Shown here piece by piece: positions 38,915 to 52,382 of a stretch of DNA of 64,000 nt. Positions within the stretch are counted from its first letter, which is position 1; each line of letters begins with the position of its first letter. The stretch is taken from the NCBI GenBank assembly GCA_019925105.1, contig JAHGAU010000002.1:1612001-1676000 (forward strand), written 5' to 3'. The stretch is from Niebla homalea (taxonomy: Eukaryota > Ascomycota > Lecanoromycetes > Lecanorales > Ramalinaceae). A program made the position numbers and the translations under genes. The notes under the pieces were generated by a model. That model did no database searches. It was given only the letters and a program-made list of their open reading frames with translations, and was not told where the DNA came from.

Positions 38915-41900
38915 ATATTTTTTTCTTTATATTTTAATCCTTAAAGATAAAGGTTATATAAATAAATAATAATATTATAAAGAAGACGTTAATATATAAC
39001 TAATATATACGTAAGGTTCATTAAAACCCTATTATTAAAACTTAATAAAAAAAGGATAAAAAGAAAAGAGTTTATACGTATATTTTAAAGTATATATTAA
39101 GAATATTATTTAATATATTAAACGTAATAGAATATTATACGTCAACGTATAATTAACGTAATATAATAAAGCTTATTAAAAACCCTTTTATAAAATTTAA
39201 TAAGAAAAAATAAGTAGGAAAAGAGTTTTAATAATATTAATTAATAATTAAATTATTACCTAGGAATTTACTTATTAATTTACTATAACGTAACGATAAT
39301 TAAGTAATAAAAGATTTATTATTATTTTAAACTTTTTCTTTTTTTTTCCTTAATAGTTTTAATAGTTTTTATAAGTATATTATACATAAACTTTAATTAC
39401 GATACTTAATTAATATATAAGAGTAACTTTTATTTATATTTTTATTATTATTATAATAAGTTATATTAATTATATATAAACGTTTATATACTTAATATAA
39501 TAATAATCCGTAATAATAATAAATAAATATATATTAATATAACGTAAATAAAAGAGTAAAATAAGTATTATTCTAGTATTTTAATGTATAATACTTATAT
39601 ACTATAATAACGTTTCATTAACGTTTTATAATAAGAATATATTTATAATTAAATAAAAATTAATAATATATATAAGTACCTTATACTCTATATATTTTTT
39701 ATAAAACGAGCCCTATACTTATAATATTGGTTTTTATAATTAATATAAGTTTAAAGGCTATAATAACCGTTATTATACCGTAAGATTCTATTATTATTAA
39801 AGTATTAATATTTTAAATAAATATAGTTCCCGGATAAGCTTATTAAGAAGGTACGTAAAATAATATATAAACTTAATCGGGCGTTATAACCCCGGGAAAG
39901 ATCTTATTTATTATATTAATATAATAAATTTTTTTATAAGTTTAAAGTTTAACGTAAGTTATACGGATATATAAAAGTAACGCGTTATATAATTAAGCCG
40001 GCGTATTATTATACCCGACTGGAAACTTATAGATTAATAACGGCCCTTAAGGGGGAAATAAAGAAATAATTATCTTAAGCCTTTACCGTAAAAACGGAAG
40101 TTATTAAATTTAAAATAAAAATATATATCGATATAATAATAATTTAACGTTAATATTAATATCTTCCAGATAAAAAGTAATACGGAAAAAGACCGGGCTT
40201 CCTTTATTAATCGTCCCGTTAATTACTTTAAATTTAAGGACTTTAAAATAAACAAAAATAAAAAAAAGAATATAAAGATAAAGGAAATATAACTTATTTT
40301 AATAGTGGCGGCTAAAAAATTAGCTTTAATTCCGGAAAATAATAACTCCGGAACGTATTAAGGAGTTTTTTAGCCCGTTAATATTAAGGTTAAATTAACC
40401 TTAAAATAAAAAAGGAATAAAAGGGTAAAATTATTATATTCCGTTTAATCCGTTAATACTTATCCGGCTTTAAAAGTATAAAAAAGAAAAAAAAAGAAAA
40501 AGGAGAAAACCCGTCATATTAACGTAATAACGCTATAGATTATTTTTATTTTCTTTATATATATTATAAGCGTTTAATATTTAACGTTTAGGCGTTTATA
40601 GTTTATATATTATTAAATAGCAATATAAATATAATATTATAGTCTTTAAGACGTTAATTAAACTATAATATATCTTAATTAATCCTTAATTATTAATACT
40701 TTTTTTTTTTTTTTTTTTAACTTAATATTAATTTATTAATAAACGTTTTTAAGCGTTTATAATTTATTTTTACGCTTTTATATTTACGGTATTATTATAC
40801 CCGTAAATTAATTATTATAATTATAATAAATAAATAAATATTATTATAACGTTAATTATATTAAACGTATTACGTTTTATTAAATAGAATTATAATAGAT
40901 CTTTAATAACTTACGTAAAAGAAAACGTATTAATAAAGTAACCCGTAATATTAATTATTATATATAGTTATTAATTATAATATAAAATTTTTAATTATTA
41001 TAACGTTAACTTTATACCCGTTTCCTTTTCTTTTATATTATTCTATCGTATTATTTCTATAACTCTTATATATTACTTAAATTACCCATTAAAACCTATT
41101 AATTATATTTAAAGTTTTAATTAAGTTATTTAACTTTATATTAAATATTTTAGGAGTTCTTAATATAATCTATAATTTCTTTAATCTTTTATTCTTCTTT
41201 ATTATTAATAAGTTCTAAAGGATATATTATCGCTTTCGCCGTTTTATTATTAACTTGGGTATAATATAACTTAAAAAAAAAAAATATAAATTATAAAATA
41301 AATACGATAATTTATAAAGAGGAAAAAGCGGTACGTTTATTATTTAATTTTATTGTTAATTTTAAAGGGTCCAATAAATTAAAATATAAGTTTTTTACTT
41401 AATTATTTAAGTTTAAGGTTCTTAATATTTAATATTTTTAAATCGCCAATATTATATAATTTTAATTAATATTTTTTATTATAAATTTATTTAATTAATT
41501 TTAATATACGGTATTATTATTCTATTAGCTTTTTATAAATATCGTTTAAAATTTTAACTTTTTTTTTTACTATAAATATTTCTTTTTTAATAAATTTATC
41601 TTTAAACTTAAAGTAAATTTTAAAATTATATTTATAATTAACGTAAAAAGGGCTATATTTTAAACTTAAATAATATATATTTATATAGGAATATTTAATT
41701 ATTAATAATAAATTTATTTAATTTACTTACTTTAAATTAATAAATATTTTTAAGTATTATTTTATTCCTTAATTTTAACGCTTTATTTATTTATTAATTT
41801 AAGGGTAAAATATAATATTAAGTTTACGTATTATCTTTAAATAATAATATATTAAACCTTAATAATTACTTATAAAAACGGAGCCTTTATCGGTAATAAT

Positions 41901-44900
41901 CCCGTTTAATATATTATGCCTAAGGAAAACCTCCTTAAATAATAGTTTAATTAACGTAACGGCGTTTATACTCTTTATCGTAAATAAATAATAATATATC
42001 TTTATATAACGGTTTACGATTATTAAGATTAAGTTATAAATTTACTTTTTATATTTATTAAAAAATAAATTAATAATAAAGTCTATAGTTAACTCTTTTT
42101 AAGGCTATACCGGAAATAAAAGTTAAGTTAATTCACTATAAAAGCAATAACGGTATACCTTAACTCTTTAATATATATTATATATTTTAATGTAATCCGT
42201 TACTTAAACTTTTAAACCGTCTTAATAATATTTCCGGGTTAATAATTTATAAGTTTTATTGGCGTTAAAGTAATCCGTTAACTTATCGTTATAATATTTA
42301 TTAATTAATTTCTCTTAAACTACTTTATCTTTAAGGACGTATAGCCGGTTATTATACTTAATAAGGCCGGTTAAGTCAATATTTTAAGCTTTATTAAGTT
42401 ATAAACGATTTTTAACCGGCTTAATAACGGCTTCCTTAATTCCATAAATAAACTTATCATTAACCTATAAATCTTTAATAAGCTATTATATTAAGATTAA
42501 TTTTTTATAAGCGTTTTTAAGTAATTAATATATTTCCTTCCGTAAAATAATAACTTAAATACCCTTTAATATAAGTAAAAATATATAACTTATAATTACG
42601 GCCTACCGGCGTTCCGGTAACTTTTTTAATTAAAGAGTAAGTTTATTCTATAATGTAAGTAGAAGGGTAATATTAAAAAATGAAACTCCCTCGTAATTTA
42701 GATATCTTAATGGTGGATTAATAGGGTTTATTTTACCTTAACGATAAAATACTTTAAAGTTATAATTAATAAGTTTTAAGGCTTATTTAACCTAACGTAA
42801 ACTTAAAGCCGGCTGCTTTATAAACTTTCGGAAATTATTATAATCCGTTTATATTTAAATAATTTTAACGTTTCCTTTTAAGTAATAATATTATTACTTA
42901 AACGCCGTAACGATAATAAAAAGCTTTTAATTATATATTTTATAATTTTATTTAACGGGTTATATTTTCCGGGATTAATAAATTATTAAACGTTAATAAC
43001 CCTCTTTAAATTATTAAGATAAAATACCGGCGATAATAAAATTAAATATATCGGTTTTTACCCGTATCCCTTTTTCTAGGTTAAAGTAACGGAGTAATAA
43101 CGTATTATTAAATATATTGTATAACCGGTTAAACGCCGCTATTACCGCGTTATTCTATTTTAATAATTTAGCCTTCTTTCCTTTTTTATTATTTTTAAAT
43201 AAACTTATTAAAGGTTTAATTATCCTTAAGTACTCGTAAATAAAACGTTTATAAAAGTTAAAAAACCCCAAAAAAACCTGGATATCCCGGTAAATCTTTA
43301 GGGTAAATTAGTCTTTAATTGCCTTAATACGTTCTTAATCTATTTATATCCCTTTTATAGAAACTATAAATCCTAAGAATTTAACTTAAGTAATATTAAA
43401 TTAATATTTCTTTAAATTAATATAAAGTTAAAACTAATATAATCGATTAAGGACTTATTTAATATAATATTAATAATCCGCCGGCTTTTTATTAAAAATA
43501 AAGATATCGTTAAAATAAATTATATAGATTACGTTAATAAGTCCGGTAAAAACTTAATTAATATAAATTTAAAAAGTTACCGGGGTATTTATTAATCCGA
43601 ATAATATAATTAAATACTTAAAATAATTATAATATATATAGAACGCTATCTTTTATTTATTATTTTACTTAATTTAAAGTTAATAATAAATATCCTTAAG
43701 GTTTAATTTAATAAACTATAAGGAGTTATTTAACCGGTTAAGAATCTTAATAATTAAAAGTAATAAATATCGATTTTTAACCGTAACCGTATTTAAACCC
43801 CGGTAATCTATATAAAAATAAAGGTTATTATTTTTTTTTAAAATAAAAAAAATAGGGGCACTTATAGGGGACGTTAAGTAATAAATTTAACCCCGGGTTA
43901 AAATATTATTAAAATACCGCCGGAGCTCCGTTAGCTTAATCCTAGATAAGTTATATAAAGGTTTATAAAATGGTTTCCTTTTATTTAAATTAATTATATA
44001 ATTACCTTTTTTCAACTTAAGTAAAGTATTAATTATCTTATTAAAAAAAACATTTATATAATCGTTTAATTCTTACGGAACGGTTAAATTAGTAGATTCT
44101 TATATTACGGTTATACTTATAGAACCTTAAATAGGGCTTTACGGTACCTTTTCTGAAGGCGTTATCGTTACGTTAATATATACGATTATAAAGATATTAT
44201 TAATCTTTATTAAAGTTTAATTAAACTTTTAAACGTTATTAATTTATAAGTTATTAAACTTAACCTTAAAACGTTATTAATTAACCGCCGGATTAAGTAT
44301 AATCTTAAGGGATTTTAATACGGGGAAACCCAGAATTATATCTGGTCCGTTTTAATTTATAATATAGAAAAATATCTTATATAGCTTCGCTTATCTTTAA
44401 CTATTAACCAGATTATATTATAATTAATAAACCTTATAATAATAAACCTTATTATTATCGAGCAGTCTAACCTATAGTAAAACGGCGGAGGTAAGCTATA
44501 AGTCCTATTAGATTATAAACTATTATAAAATCAAATTTATTTAAACTTTTATATTTAATAATACTATAAGTAACTATTAATTACCTTTAAGCCTTATTTA
44601 ACCTTTAATATAAAAGGTAAAGCTAACCTTTATTAATCTTTATTCTAACTCCGGCCTTAAGGCGCCGTTAAAGCGTTAACGTTTTTTAACCCCATATGCT
44701 TCTTATTTATAGTATTTATGGTTATAATTTTAACGTTATCTTTCTTTAAATAATTAAGTGAAATATAGCCTTTTTTATAATAAATATAATATTTAAAATC
44801 TTTATACGTTGGATTAAGTTCTAATTTAACTTTACGTTTTTTACCGTATTGGTTATTAACCTTAATAAGATAAACCGGCTTTATACCATCGTTCTTAAAC

Positions 44901-45897
44901 CTTAATACCTTATTATTAAGAAATTTACTTTTATTAATTAAACGGTTAAAGTTAATAATAACGGTTATAGTGGAATATTCTAAGTTTCCTTTTTATATAA
45001 TAGCCACCGTAATAATAACGTTATAAATACTTAAGACGTTTCCAGTAAAAATAATTCTAAACTTTAGGTTTAATAATAACTTTATAAAAAGTATATAAGC
45101 CTTAAATTTATCCGGTAAAATAAATAGGTTTTCTTTAATTATTTTAAGATAATTATGAAAAATAACGATTTTTTAATTTAATTATTATTTTACATCCTTA
45201 AAACGCTTATAATAAGATAGTTAACGGTTTTCTAAATTAATTATTTAATTTATAAATTTAACTTTAAACTTTTTAAAAATAAAGATCCGGATTAAAAAAG
45301 GGTCCGGGTTCCAGATAATATAATTAATAGATTATAAGCAATATACGATTTTAATATAATTATTTAAAAAATAATCCGGGCTTAATAAAAAAGACTTTTC
45401 TATAATAATAAACTATTATTAATATTTACCTTTAAACTTACCTATATACTTAAATAAAATAGCCGGCTTAAAGGATTTATTATACTTAAAAAGTAAAAGG
45501 ATATTTATAGTCCGTTAAGTGGTGGCGTAATACGTTTTTAATAAGGGGCTCTTAATACCCCGATTAATATTATTAAGACCGTAAAAAGAAAATAATACCT
45601 AGGAACTTCGATTTTACTCTTTTAATTAATTAGCTTTCCGTTTAAGTTTTAACGTTTAAGCTTTAATTAAAGCTTTATCGCGTTAAAATTACGTTTATTT
45701 TAAGCGGTTTAAATTAATTTAACGTTTAATTAACGCTTTATACGATATAATACTTTTTTTAAAAAAAGGTTCTTAACTTAATCCTTAAGTTAATCTTTAA
45801 AGGGCTTTATTATTAATTATTTCCGTAAATCATTCCGGGGAGTAAAAAAATATATTTTACTTTAAATTTTCTACCTTAAAAAAAAGAAGAATTAAAA

Positions 45898-46266
45898 TAT
45901 TAAATAGGTCCGTTAACTTATAGCTAATAGGGTTAATTAAAAAAAGTTTATAAAAAACGTAAAATATAACTATAAATTTAATACTTAAATTTAAAAGGTA
46001 AATTAATTCTTAAGGAATTATAAATTAATTAAATATAAGTTTATCTTAAATAACCGGTCTTAAGGGTAACTTAGACCATAATAATAATAACTTTAACCCC
46101 GGTTATAATTACGTATACCCGTATATAAAAGGCCTAAACTCCTGAAGCCTTTGATTCCAAAAGCCACCGCTTAGACGGCTACGCCACTTGGCCATAGCCC
46201 TCGAGTAAGCCGGTACTTGGTATGCTTGGTATGCGCTAGGCGCTTGCTGAGCGCTAGGCGCTAACA
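45898..46266 (-). repeat. 5' LTR (coding sense) of the Gypsy element
   Basis: The outer 125 bases (about 46,140-46,266) are well preserved, while the inner start is converted (TGTTAGACT has become TATTAAATA). It carries two units of the TTGGTATGC repeat near the outer end. Confidence 0.92.
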
Positions 46267-49200
46267 AATACGGTCCGCAATACCCTATTAAATAACTTTG
46301 AAAATACGGAATTTACTTATTTAAATATTAATATAAAAGACAATAATGACGTTAATTAAGATAACCTTATACCTTATAATTAAACTATAAAAGGTCCGAT
46401 GACCAATATTAGCAAAGCAAAGAATATTATACTTTATATTATATATAAGAAGATAATTTAAATAATTTAAGTTTTACTTGTATTTTTTTATCCTTATATT
46501 GCCGGTATTTTTTAAACTCTTAATCCAGATTTATTTTTACCCTTAAACCTTTTTATTTAATTATTAAACTTTTTTAATTAATAATAGTTCTTTCAGATTT
46601 ATAATAAACGTATTAATCGTATTTATTAATACGGCCGTCTTTTTTCAATAATAATTTTTATAATGGCGTAAATAAACGTAAAAATAAATAACCTTAATTA
46701 TATTCGGACTTATTAATAAGATATATATATAAACTATTATTCCGTTATCCGGGATCGCATAAAAAAAGATAATAACTTTAATTTTATTTTTATTAATAAA
46801 CTTATTATAATTCTATTATTAAGCTTTATTAATAACCTATATGTTATTAAAAAAAATTATAATTATATAATTATTTATTATTATTATTATTATTCTCCAG
46901 ATTACTTTATTACTTTTATTTATAATTTAAAATAATTTAATATTATTAAAAATATCTTTAAAGGTATTACCGTTATAAATTATCCGGATATTATATATCG
47001 TATTTTCCGTCTTTACTTAAAAAAGCTTATTAAAGATTTAATTAAGAAATATGTATTAAATCGCTATCAAATTTATATTTCTACAGTAGAATTTTAAAAG
47101 TATAATTTATTTTAAACTTATATCCTTTTTATAGTTTATCGTTAAAACGTTATTAATATACTTAAGAAGGTTAATAAAACAGTTTCAATCTTTTTTTTGA
47201 TCGTTTACGGGATTTTATATTATGTAATTTAATTAAGATTTATATAATTTATTAAAAATATAATATATCCGGGACTTTTATGAAATATTATAACCGTTAT
47301 AATAAATACTTTAAGCGATAGCTTAAAAAATGTTATAATGATATTTTTTTTATTTTTAATAAAAGATATTCTATTTATACCCGTTTTAAAATACTATTAA
47401 AAAAACGATTTAAATAATTAATAAATTATATTATATAATTTATAATTTCTTAAGAAATATAAAATTTCTATTAATGTAAAAATATATGTATCCGTAAAAA
47501 TTATCCGGTATATTTATAAGTATATTTATAAAAGTAATATTAAAACCGATATAGAGATAATAAAACAACTTAAAAACGGTAATAAAACGAATAGTACGGA
47601 TTAATATAATAAAATCTTTTCTTATTTAAAAACTTAATAATTTAATTTTATCAAAATATATTGATGTTTTTTAAGTTTCCCGATAAGTAGAATAAGTTTA
47701 TCCGTTAAACGTTTAAATTATACGTTACTTAATAAGTAACATATTACGTTTAATTTTAAACGTTATAATAAAATAAATTTTATAAAATCAAATAAATTTT
47801 ATAATATAAAGCCTAATTAATAATTACGGTTAAATACGGAATATAAAATAACTATTAATTTTAAAAATATTTGTTTTTAAGCTTTATAATAATATTAATC
47901 CTTTTTAAGTTTTTTATTTGAACGTTTTAAAGTACTATATTCAATAAGCGAAATTTAAAATATAAAAATTACGTTAAAAAGGATTTATTATTAATTATAT
48001 ATATTTCTCTGGGCTTAAATTGGGGCCGGTTTTTTACTTATAAACTTTTCTTTTTTATATTATTAAAGTTATAAGCTATAAGGATCTTTATACGGTTAAC
48101 GGTATTATAATACGGGACAAGGATAACGTATTAAATTATTATAAGGTATATTTTATTTAGGGTTTTTATAAGAATAACGTTAAATAATATAATACTTTAA
48201 ATAAAGTTACGGTAATAAACTTTTTATTTATAATCCGTAATATATTTATTATAATTTTAGTAAAGGGTTATACTGCTAATTTAAAAAAGCTATAAAAAAT
48301 TATTAAATAAAATAAATTTTAATTTTTATATTTTCTGGCCAGTAACGGGGCTATTATTAATACTTTTTTACTTATAAGCTTATTAACGACTTCCGTTGTA
48401 GACTTAATACCGATTATAATAATATAAATATAACCTTTAACGGAAATAATTAAGCGGAGGATTTTAATATATATATAAAAGAGTAATTAACTTTATATAA
48501 GTTTTTACGTTTTTTAAGTAATAATATTATTAATAATATATTATTTACCCTTTAAAATTTTAATTTCCCGTTATTATTAAAGAGCTTTAACGTTTATTAC
48601 GTGAAAACGAACATATATATCCGTAATAAAACTAATTATATAATTAATATAATTATAATTAATTAGGATTTTATTAGATTTAACCTTAATTAACGTTATA
48701 TAATTATTACTTTTATTAACGTTATTAATAATTTAAATTAATATTAAAAGATTTCTTTCTTTATAGGCCGGGTAATAATAGAAAGACCTTTACTATTAAT
48801 AACGTTTCCTAATACATTTAAAAGTAAGGGGATATTACTTTAATTTTTACCGCGTTAAATATCGTAATTATATTTTTAAATAATAACTTTATAACTTATT
48901 TAAAGTTTAAAATCCCGCCTAATATTAATACGTAATTTATGTTTTTAATTAAATATTAAAGTAAAAAAATTAAATTATTATAACGGATAAAATTAATTAT
49001 ATAGAATAAAGCTTTAATATAAAACCGATTTGATATTTATATACTTAATAAATTTTTTTAAAACGTATATAATTTTGAATTATTATTTATGGGGAATATA
49101 ATCTGTTTTTGTAATAATTTCCGTTAAATATTTCCGGTAATCCCTGATAATAAAGCTAAAGATATTATTAATTAAGTTATTTATTTTATTAAGTTTTAAC

Positions 49201-49325
49201 CATCTATTATTGAATTAAAGCTTATAAAGAATATATGATTAACCAATTTAAACCTTAATATTTAAAGGAAAGATAAACTTTAAAATTTAATAAAAATTTT
49301 TTTTCCAGATAAATAATAAAATAAA

Positions 49326-49757
49326 TGTTAGCGCCTAGCGCTCAGCAAGCGCCTAGCGCATACCAAGCATACCAAGCATACCAAGCATACCAAGCATACC
49401 AAGCATACCAAGCATACCAAGCATACCAAGCATACCAAGCACCGGCTCACTTAAGGGCTATGGCCAAGTGGCGTAGCCGTCTGAGCGGTGGCTTTTGGAA
49501 CCAAAGGCTTCAGGAGTTCAGGCCTTTTATACACGGGCATACGTAATTATAACCGGGGTTAAAGTTATTACCACCGTGGTCCAAGCTATCCTTAAGACCG
49601 GTTATTTAAGATAGGCTTATATTCAGCCAGTTTATAATTCCTTAAGAATTAATTTACCTTTTGAATCTAAGTATTAAATCTACAGTTATACTTTACGTCT
49701 TCTATAAACCCCTTTTGACTAGCCCCGCCAGCTGTGAGCCGGCGGACCAGTCTAACA
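49326..49757 (+). mobile_element. Solo LTR (432 bp) of the same Gypsy family, with expanded minisatellite
   Basis: It starts TGTTAGCGCC, ends CTAACA, and is flanked by perfect 5-bp duplications ataaa (49321-49325 and 49758-49762). It matches the LTRs at 38.5 and 45.9 kb in inverse orientation but is almost free of RIP changes. It is longer mainly because the unit GCATACCAA is present about nine times (49358-49440) instead of two. No internal sequence remains, so it arose by LTR-LTR recombination. A 73-codon frame in it is only a translation of this repeat. Confidence 0.93.
49358..49440 (+). repeat. 9-bp minisatellite (GCATACCAA)x9 inside the solo LTR
   Basis: Nine nearly perfect units lie close to the 5' end of the LTR in coding sense, that is in the presumed U3 region. 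The full-length element has two units in each LTR. Confidence 0.95.
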
Positions 49758-50069
49758 ATAAATATAATAATTAACGCTTTTTTTAGAGCCGATATATATT
49801 ATTAAAAATATAACTAAATAAATAAACCGATTTAATAAATACTATTTACCGTAATTTCCTTGATATTACGTTTATCCAGTAAATTAAATATTTTATTAAA
49901 TAAATTATTTTCACTTTTATTAATACGGATATTATTAAGATTAATAAGGATATTTTCAAACTTAAAACGGAAACGTTAAAAATATTTAAAACGGTTAATT
50001 AAATTAAAAATAAAGAATACTGATATATATATTACGTAAAGTACTTTATAATTATAATAAAATATTAAT

Positions 50070-50361
50070 TGACAAGGGCCGTGCTTGGAATGAGATCACA
50101 AGGGTATGTATTGATCGAAAGAATAACTATAAAGAGTAAAAGTATAAATGTTGATTAAAAAGGCCTTTTATTAATATACGTTAAGTTACCTTACCCTTTA
50201 TAGTTAGTAACCGGGATAGGCAACTTAAATAACTCGCTTAAGTATTATTACCATAATATTTATAATCTGTTTATTAAGTATATTACTTAATAGCCCTTTT
50301 TAAGTTAATATGCTTATAATATTACCCCTTTTTTCCCGAAATATCGACCGCGATATATAAA
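50070..50361. mobile_element. Probable fragment of another LTR element
   Basis: At about 50,070 the Helitron reading ends and sequence of ordinary composition begins (TGACAAGGGCCGTGCTTGGA, GAGATCACAAGGG). It grades into AT-rich DNA. The style is that of an LTR, but no second copy exists in the window, so the family is unknown. Confidence 0.35.
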
Positions 50362-50366
50362 ATATA

Positions 50367-52267
50367 TGTCATGGTTCCAGCAGGCCTTGCTCCCAGGCTT
50401 GGCCTACTTGCCCCATGAGTATTAGATCCTTGGCACCCACACTTATATGGTGGGTGCGTCCTGTACCATAGATACCACTATAGCTATTATTCCGTTCATA
50501 GTTAGACCTTATATATTAGTTCCCTAATATAATAATAGCTATCCTTCTGTATCGCGAGGTTGGTTATGAGCCTCGCATATAGTCGTACTTCACTAAAATA
50601 ATACTGTCAGTCGGCCGGCCCAATTAATTGGTATTACGGAGGAACGTATTAGTTAGTTAATAAGCCGTATAAGTAAGTACGTATTATGAGCCTATAAGAC
50701 GTCGACAGCTGTAAGAATTAAAAGTGGAGACCCCTATAAACCGAAGTAATTAGAACTGGGTAATAATTAATACTAATAGTAATTAAGTCAGTAAAACTTA
50801 GCATAAGGATAAGGACAAGGATAGGAACAGCAGCAATTAAGGAAAAACCGTTTAAAACGACTGTTAACAGCTAGCGCCATCTCTGCGCCGGCGCTATAGT
50901 GGTGCGCCATACTGCTACGCCAAGGTAGGCCGTTAGGCCTTAATAAAGGGCCTTGGTAAAGGGCCTTGGCAAAGGGCCTTAACAACGGCCTTAATATACG
51001 TCATTTATAAGCCGTAACTTAACAGGCGTAAAACGGGGTAATTATTATTTTTACCTTAAGTAAAAGTTATACCCCAGTTTTTTCTAAGTTCCTTAAGAAT
51101 TAATCTTATTACCAATTTATTTATTAAAGTAGGACCTAAGTATCCAGATCGTAACGTTACGTCTTCTACACCTACCTTTACTAGTCCCGCCGGCGTGCCG
51201 CCAGCGGAGTCAGTTTAATAACGACACCGCAGATAAGCCTGTTATCAAAAATCCTTTAAGCCGTATAACGAGTACGTACTTAACGGCCCTGCCTATAACA
51301 TAGGGTATTAATACTTCAATAATCGACTTCACAGATAAGCTAGTCGATATCACCTTAATTATAATCTTTACGTAAGCCTGTTATTAACAGTGAGCTTATT
51401 ATAATAGCATCCAATTTTATTTTAAATTCCTAGTTAATAGATGGATCGATTTCCTTTATCTTCGCAATTTCCGTGGCGGATATATTATTAATACGTTATA
51501 AGCTTATAAGATTTAACAGCTACGGGGCCCTTAATAGGGTAACCTGTAAACCCGAATGGCTAGTAACTGGATGGACGGTTAACAATGGTAGTAATACGGG
51601 TAAAAGTGATATTATAGGTAGCGCAAGAGTAAGGAAATTATATTACATCTATAAGTACGATAACGGTATTAAGGGTGAGAGCCACCTTTATGACTTCGGC
51701 TCACCTATAAGGGGTGAAAGCCACTTAGCCTGCTCACTTACGGCCACCTCGTTAATCGCTTTAGTTTTAAAACGGCGTCCGTGGTAATAATTACGCACTT
51801 AGCATACCAAATATTAAACCGCTTTAAGCGAGGAGTATATGACTCGGCTTTACCCCGGAGATCACGCCAATCGACTCAACTTAGGTCGATTTTTTTACCC
51901 CTGCAGAGTCAATTTTTTCACTATTTCTCAGGAGCTTTTTTCAACACCCGGGTTTCTTAGCTTTTCAGTAATCAACCACCACGCTTATTTAAGGTATTAG
52001 TTACACACTCGGTGGTTCTTTGAGGCTATACCCAGGTCCGACAAGGGTGGTTTTGGTTTAAGTGGCAGGAGCTCACCGTCGTGGAGGGGGGATCGTATTA
52101 TGGTTCCAGCAGGCCTTGCTCCCAGGCTCGGCCTACTTACCCCATAAGTATTAGCTCCTTGGCACCCACACTTATATAGTGGGTGCGTCCTGTACCATAG
52201 ATACCACCATAGCTATTATTCCGTTCATAGCTAGACCTCATACATCAGTTCCCTCAGTTCCCTGACA
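50367..52267 (-). mobile_element. TRIM-like non-autonomous LTR element, 1,901 bp, weakly RIP-mutated
   Basis: Direct repeats 50367-50529 (163 bp) and 52096-52267 (172 bp) start TGTCATGG/TATTATGG and end CCCTAATA/CCCTGACA. The 9-bp length difference is a duplicated CAGTTCCCT in the right copy. A perfect target duplication atata lies at 50362-50366 and 52268-52272. Minus-strand orientation is inferred from homology to the element at 52383: both have CGATYCCCCCTCC right after the first LTR and an AAGGATAG-containing tract just before the second. The interior has two short frames (50788-50985, 51473-51787) with no recognisable product. Confidence 0.88.
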
Positions 52268-52382
52268 ATATATATTAATTATTATAAAAGCTAAGGAATA
52301 TAAAAAGTAAAACGATAACAATATAAATAACGAAGGAAGAGAGATATAAGGTCGTAGAAAATAAAAAATTAACGTAATATCC

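Larger units (their letters stand above)
38546..46266 (-). mobile_element. Full-length Ty3/Gypsy LTR retrotransposon, 7,721 bp, RIP-inactivated
   Basis: Two 369-bp LTRs, 38546-38914 and 45898-46266, have TGTTAG...CTAACA termini (several bases RIP-changed). A perfect 5-bp target duplication aatac lies at 38541-38545 and 46267-46271. Coding remnants are on the minus strand. At 43571-43606 the reading ILFGLINTPVTF corresponds to the Gypsy reverse-transcriptase block MPFGLTNAPATF, and at about 43,495-43,518 YFNDIFIF corresponds to the catalytic YLDDILIF; their spacing is right. A purine-rich tract next to the 38.9-kb LTR on the minus strand fits the 3' polypurine tract. All frames are full of stops, so the element cannot be autonomous. 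Confidence 0.93.
46272..50069 (+). mobile_element. RIP-degraded Helitron relic with Rep and Pif1-like helicase domains
   Basis: Read on the plus strand with stops as RIP-changed codons, the sequence follows the fungal RepHel protein in order. Rep part: PPDYFITF near 46,895, NYPDIIYRIFRLYLKKLIKD near 46,980, YISTVEF near 47,070 and IRYIYKYIYKS near 47,505. Helicase part: a Walker A remnant RPGNNRKTF (from GPGGTGKTF) near 48,765, TYLKFKIP near 48,900, a Walker B remnant NKALI (from DEAPM) near 49,005, and CNNFRxIFPVIP near 49,115. Helitrons move by rolling-circle replication. The solo LTR at 49326-49757 sits inside the helicase. The reading continues behind it with NTIYRNFLDIT near 49,840 and KNKEYxYIYYVKYF near 50,015, then stops at about 50,069. 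The termini (5' TC, 3' hairpin-CTRR) were not located. The part left of 46,272 may lie beyond the Gypsy insertion. Confidence 0.82.

Noticed and set aside
49358..49440. Regular short repeats suggesting a CRISPR array
   Set aside because: Units are contiguous 9-mers without spacers, inside an LTR of a eukaryotic genome.
49325..49546. 73-codon frame with repeated AYQ residues
   Set aside because: It is a translation of the 9-bp minisatellite and LTR sequence, bounded exactly by LTR features.
50788..50985. 65-codon minus-strand frame in the same element
   Set aside because: Short, with no recognised features; it is likely chance in a GC-richer patch.
51473..51787. 104-codon frame inside the 50.4-kb element
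   Set aside because: It lies within the interior of a non-autonomous LTR element, shows no family motif, and has no counterpart frame in the related 52.4-kb copy.
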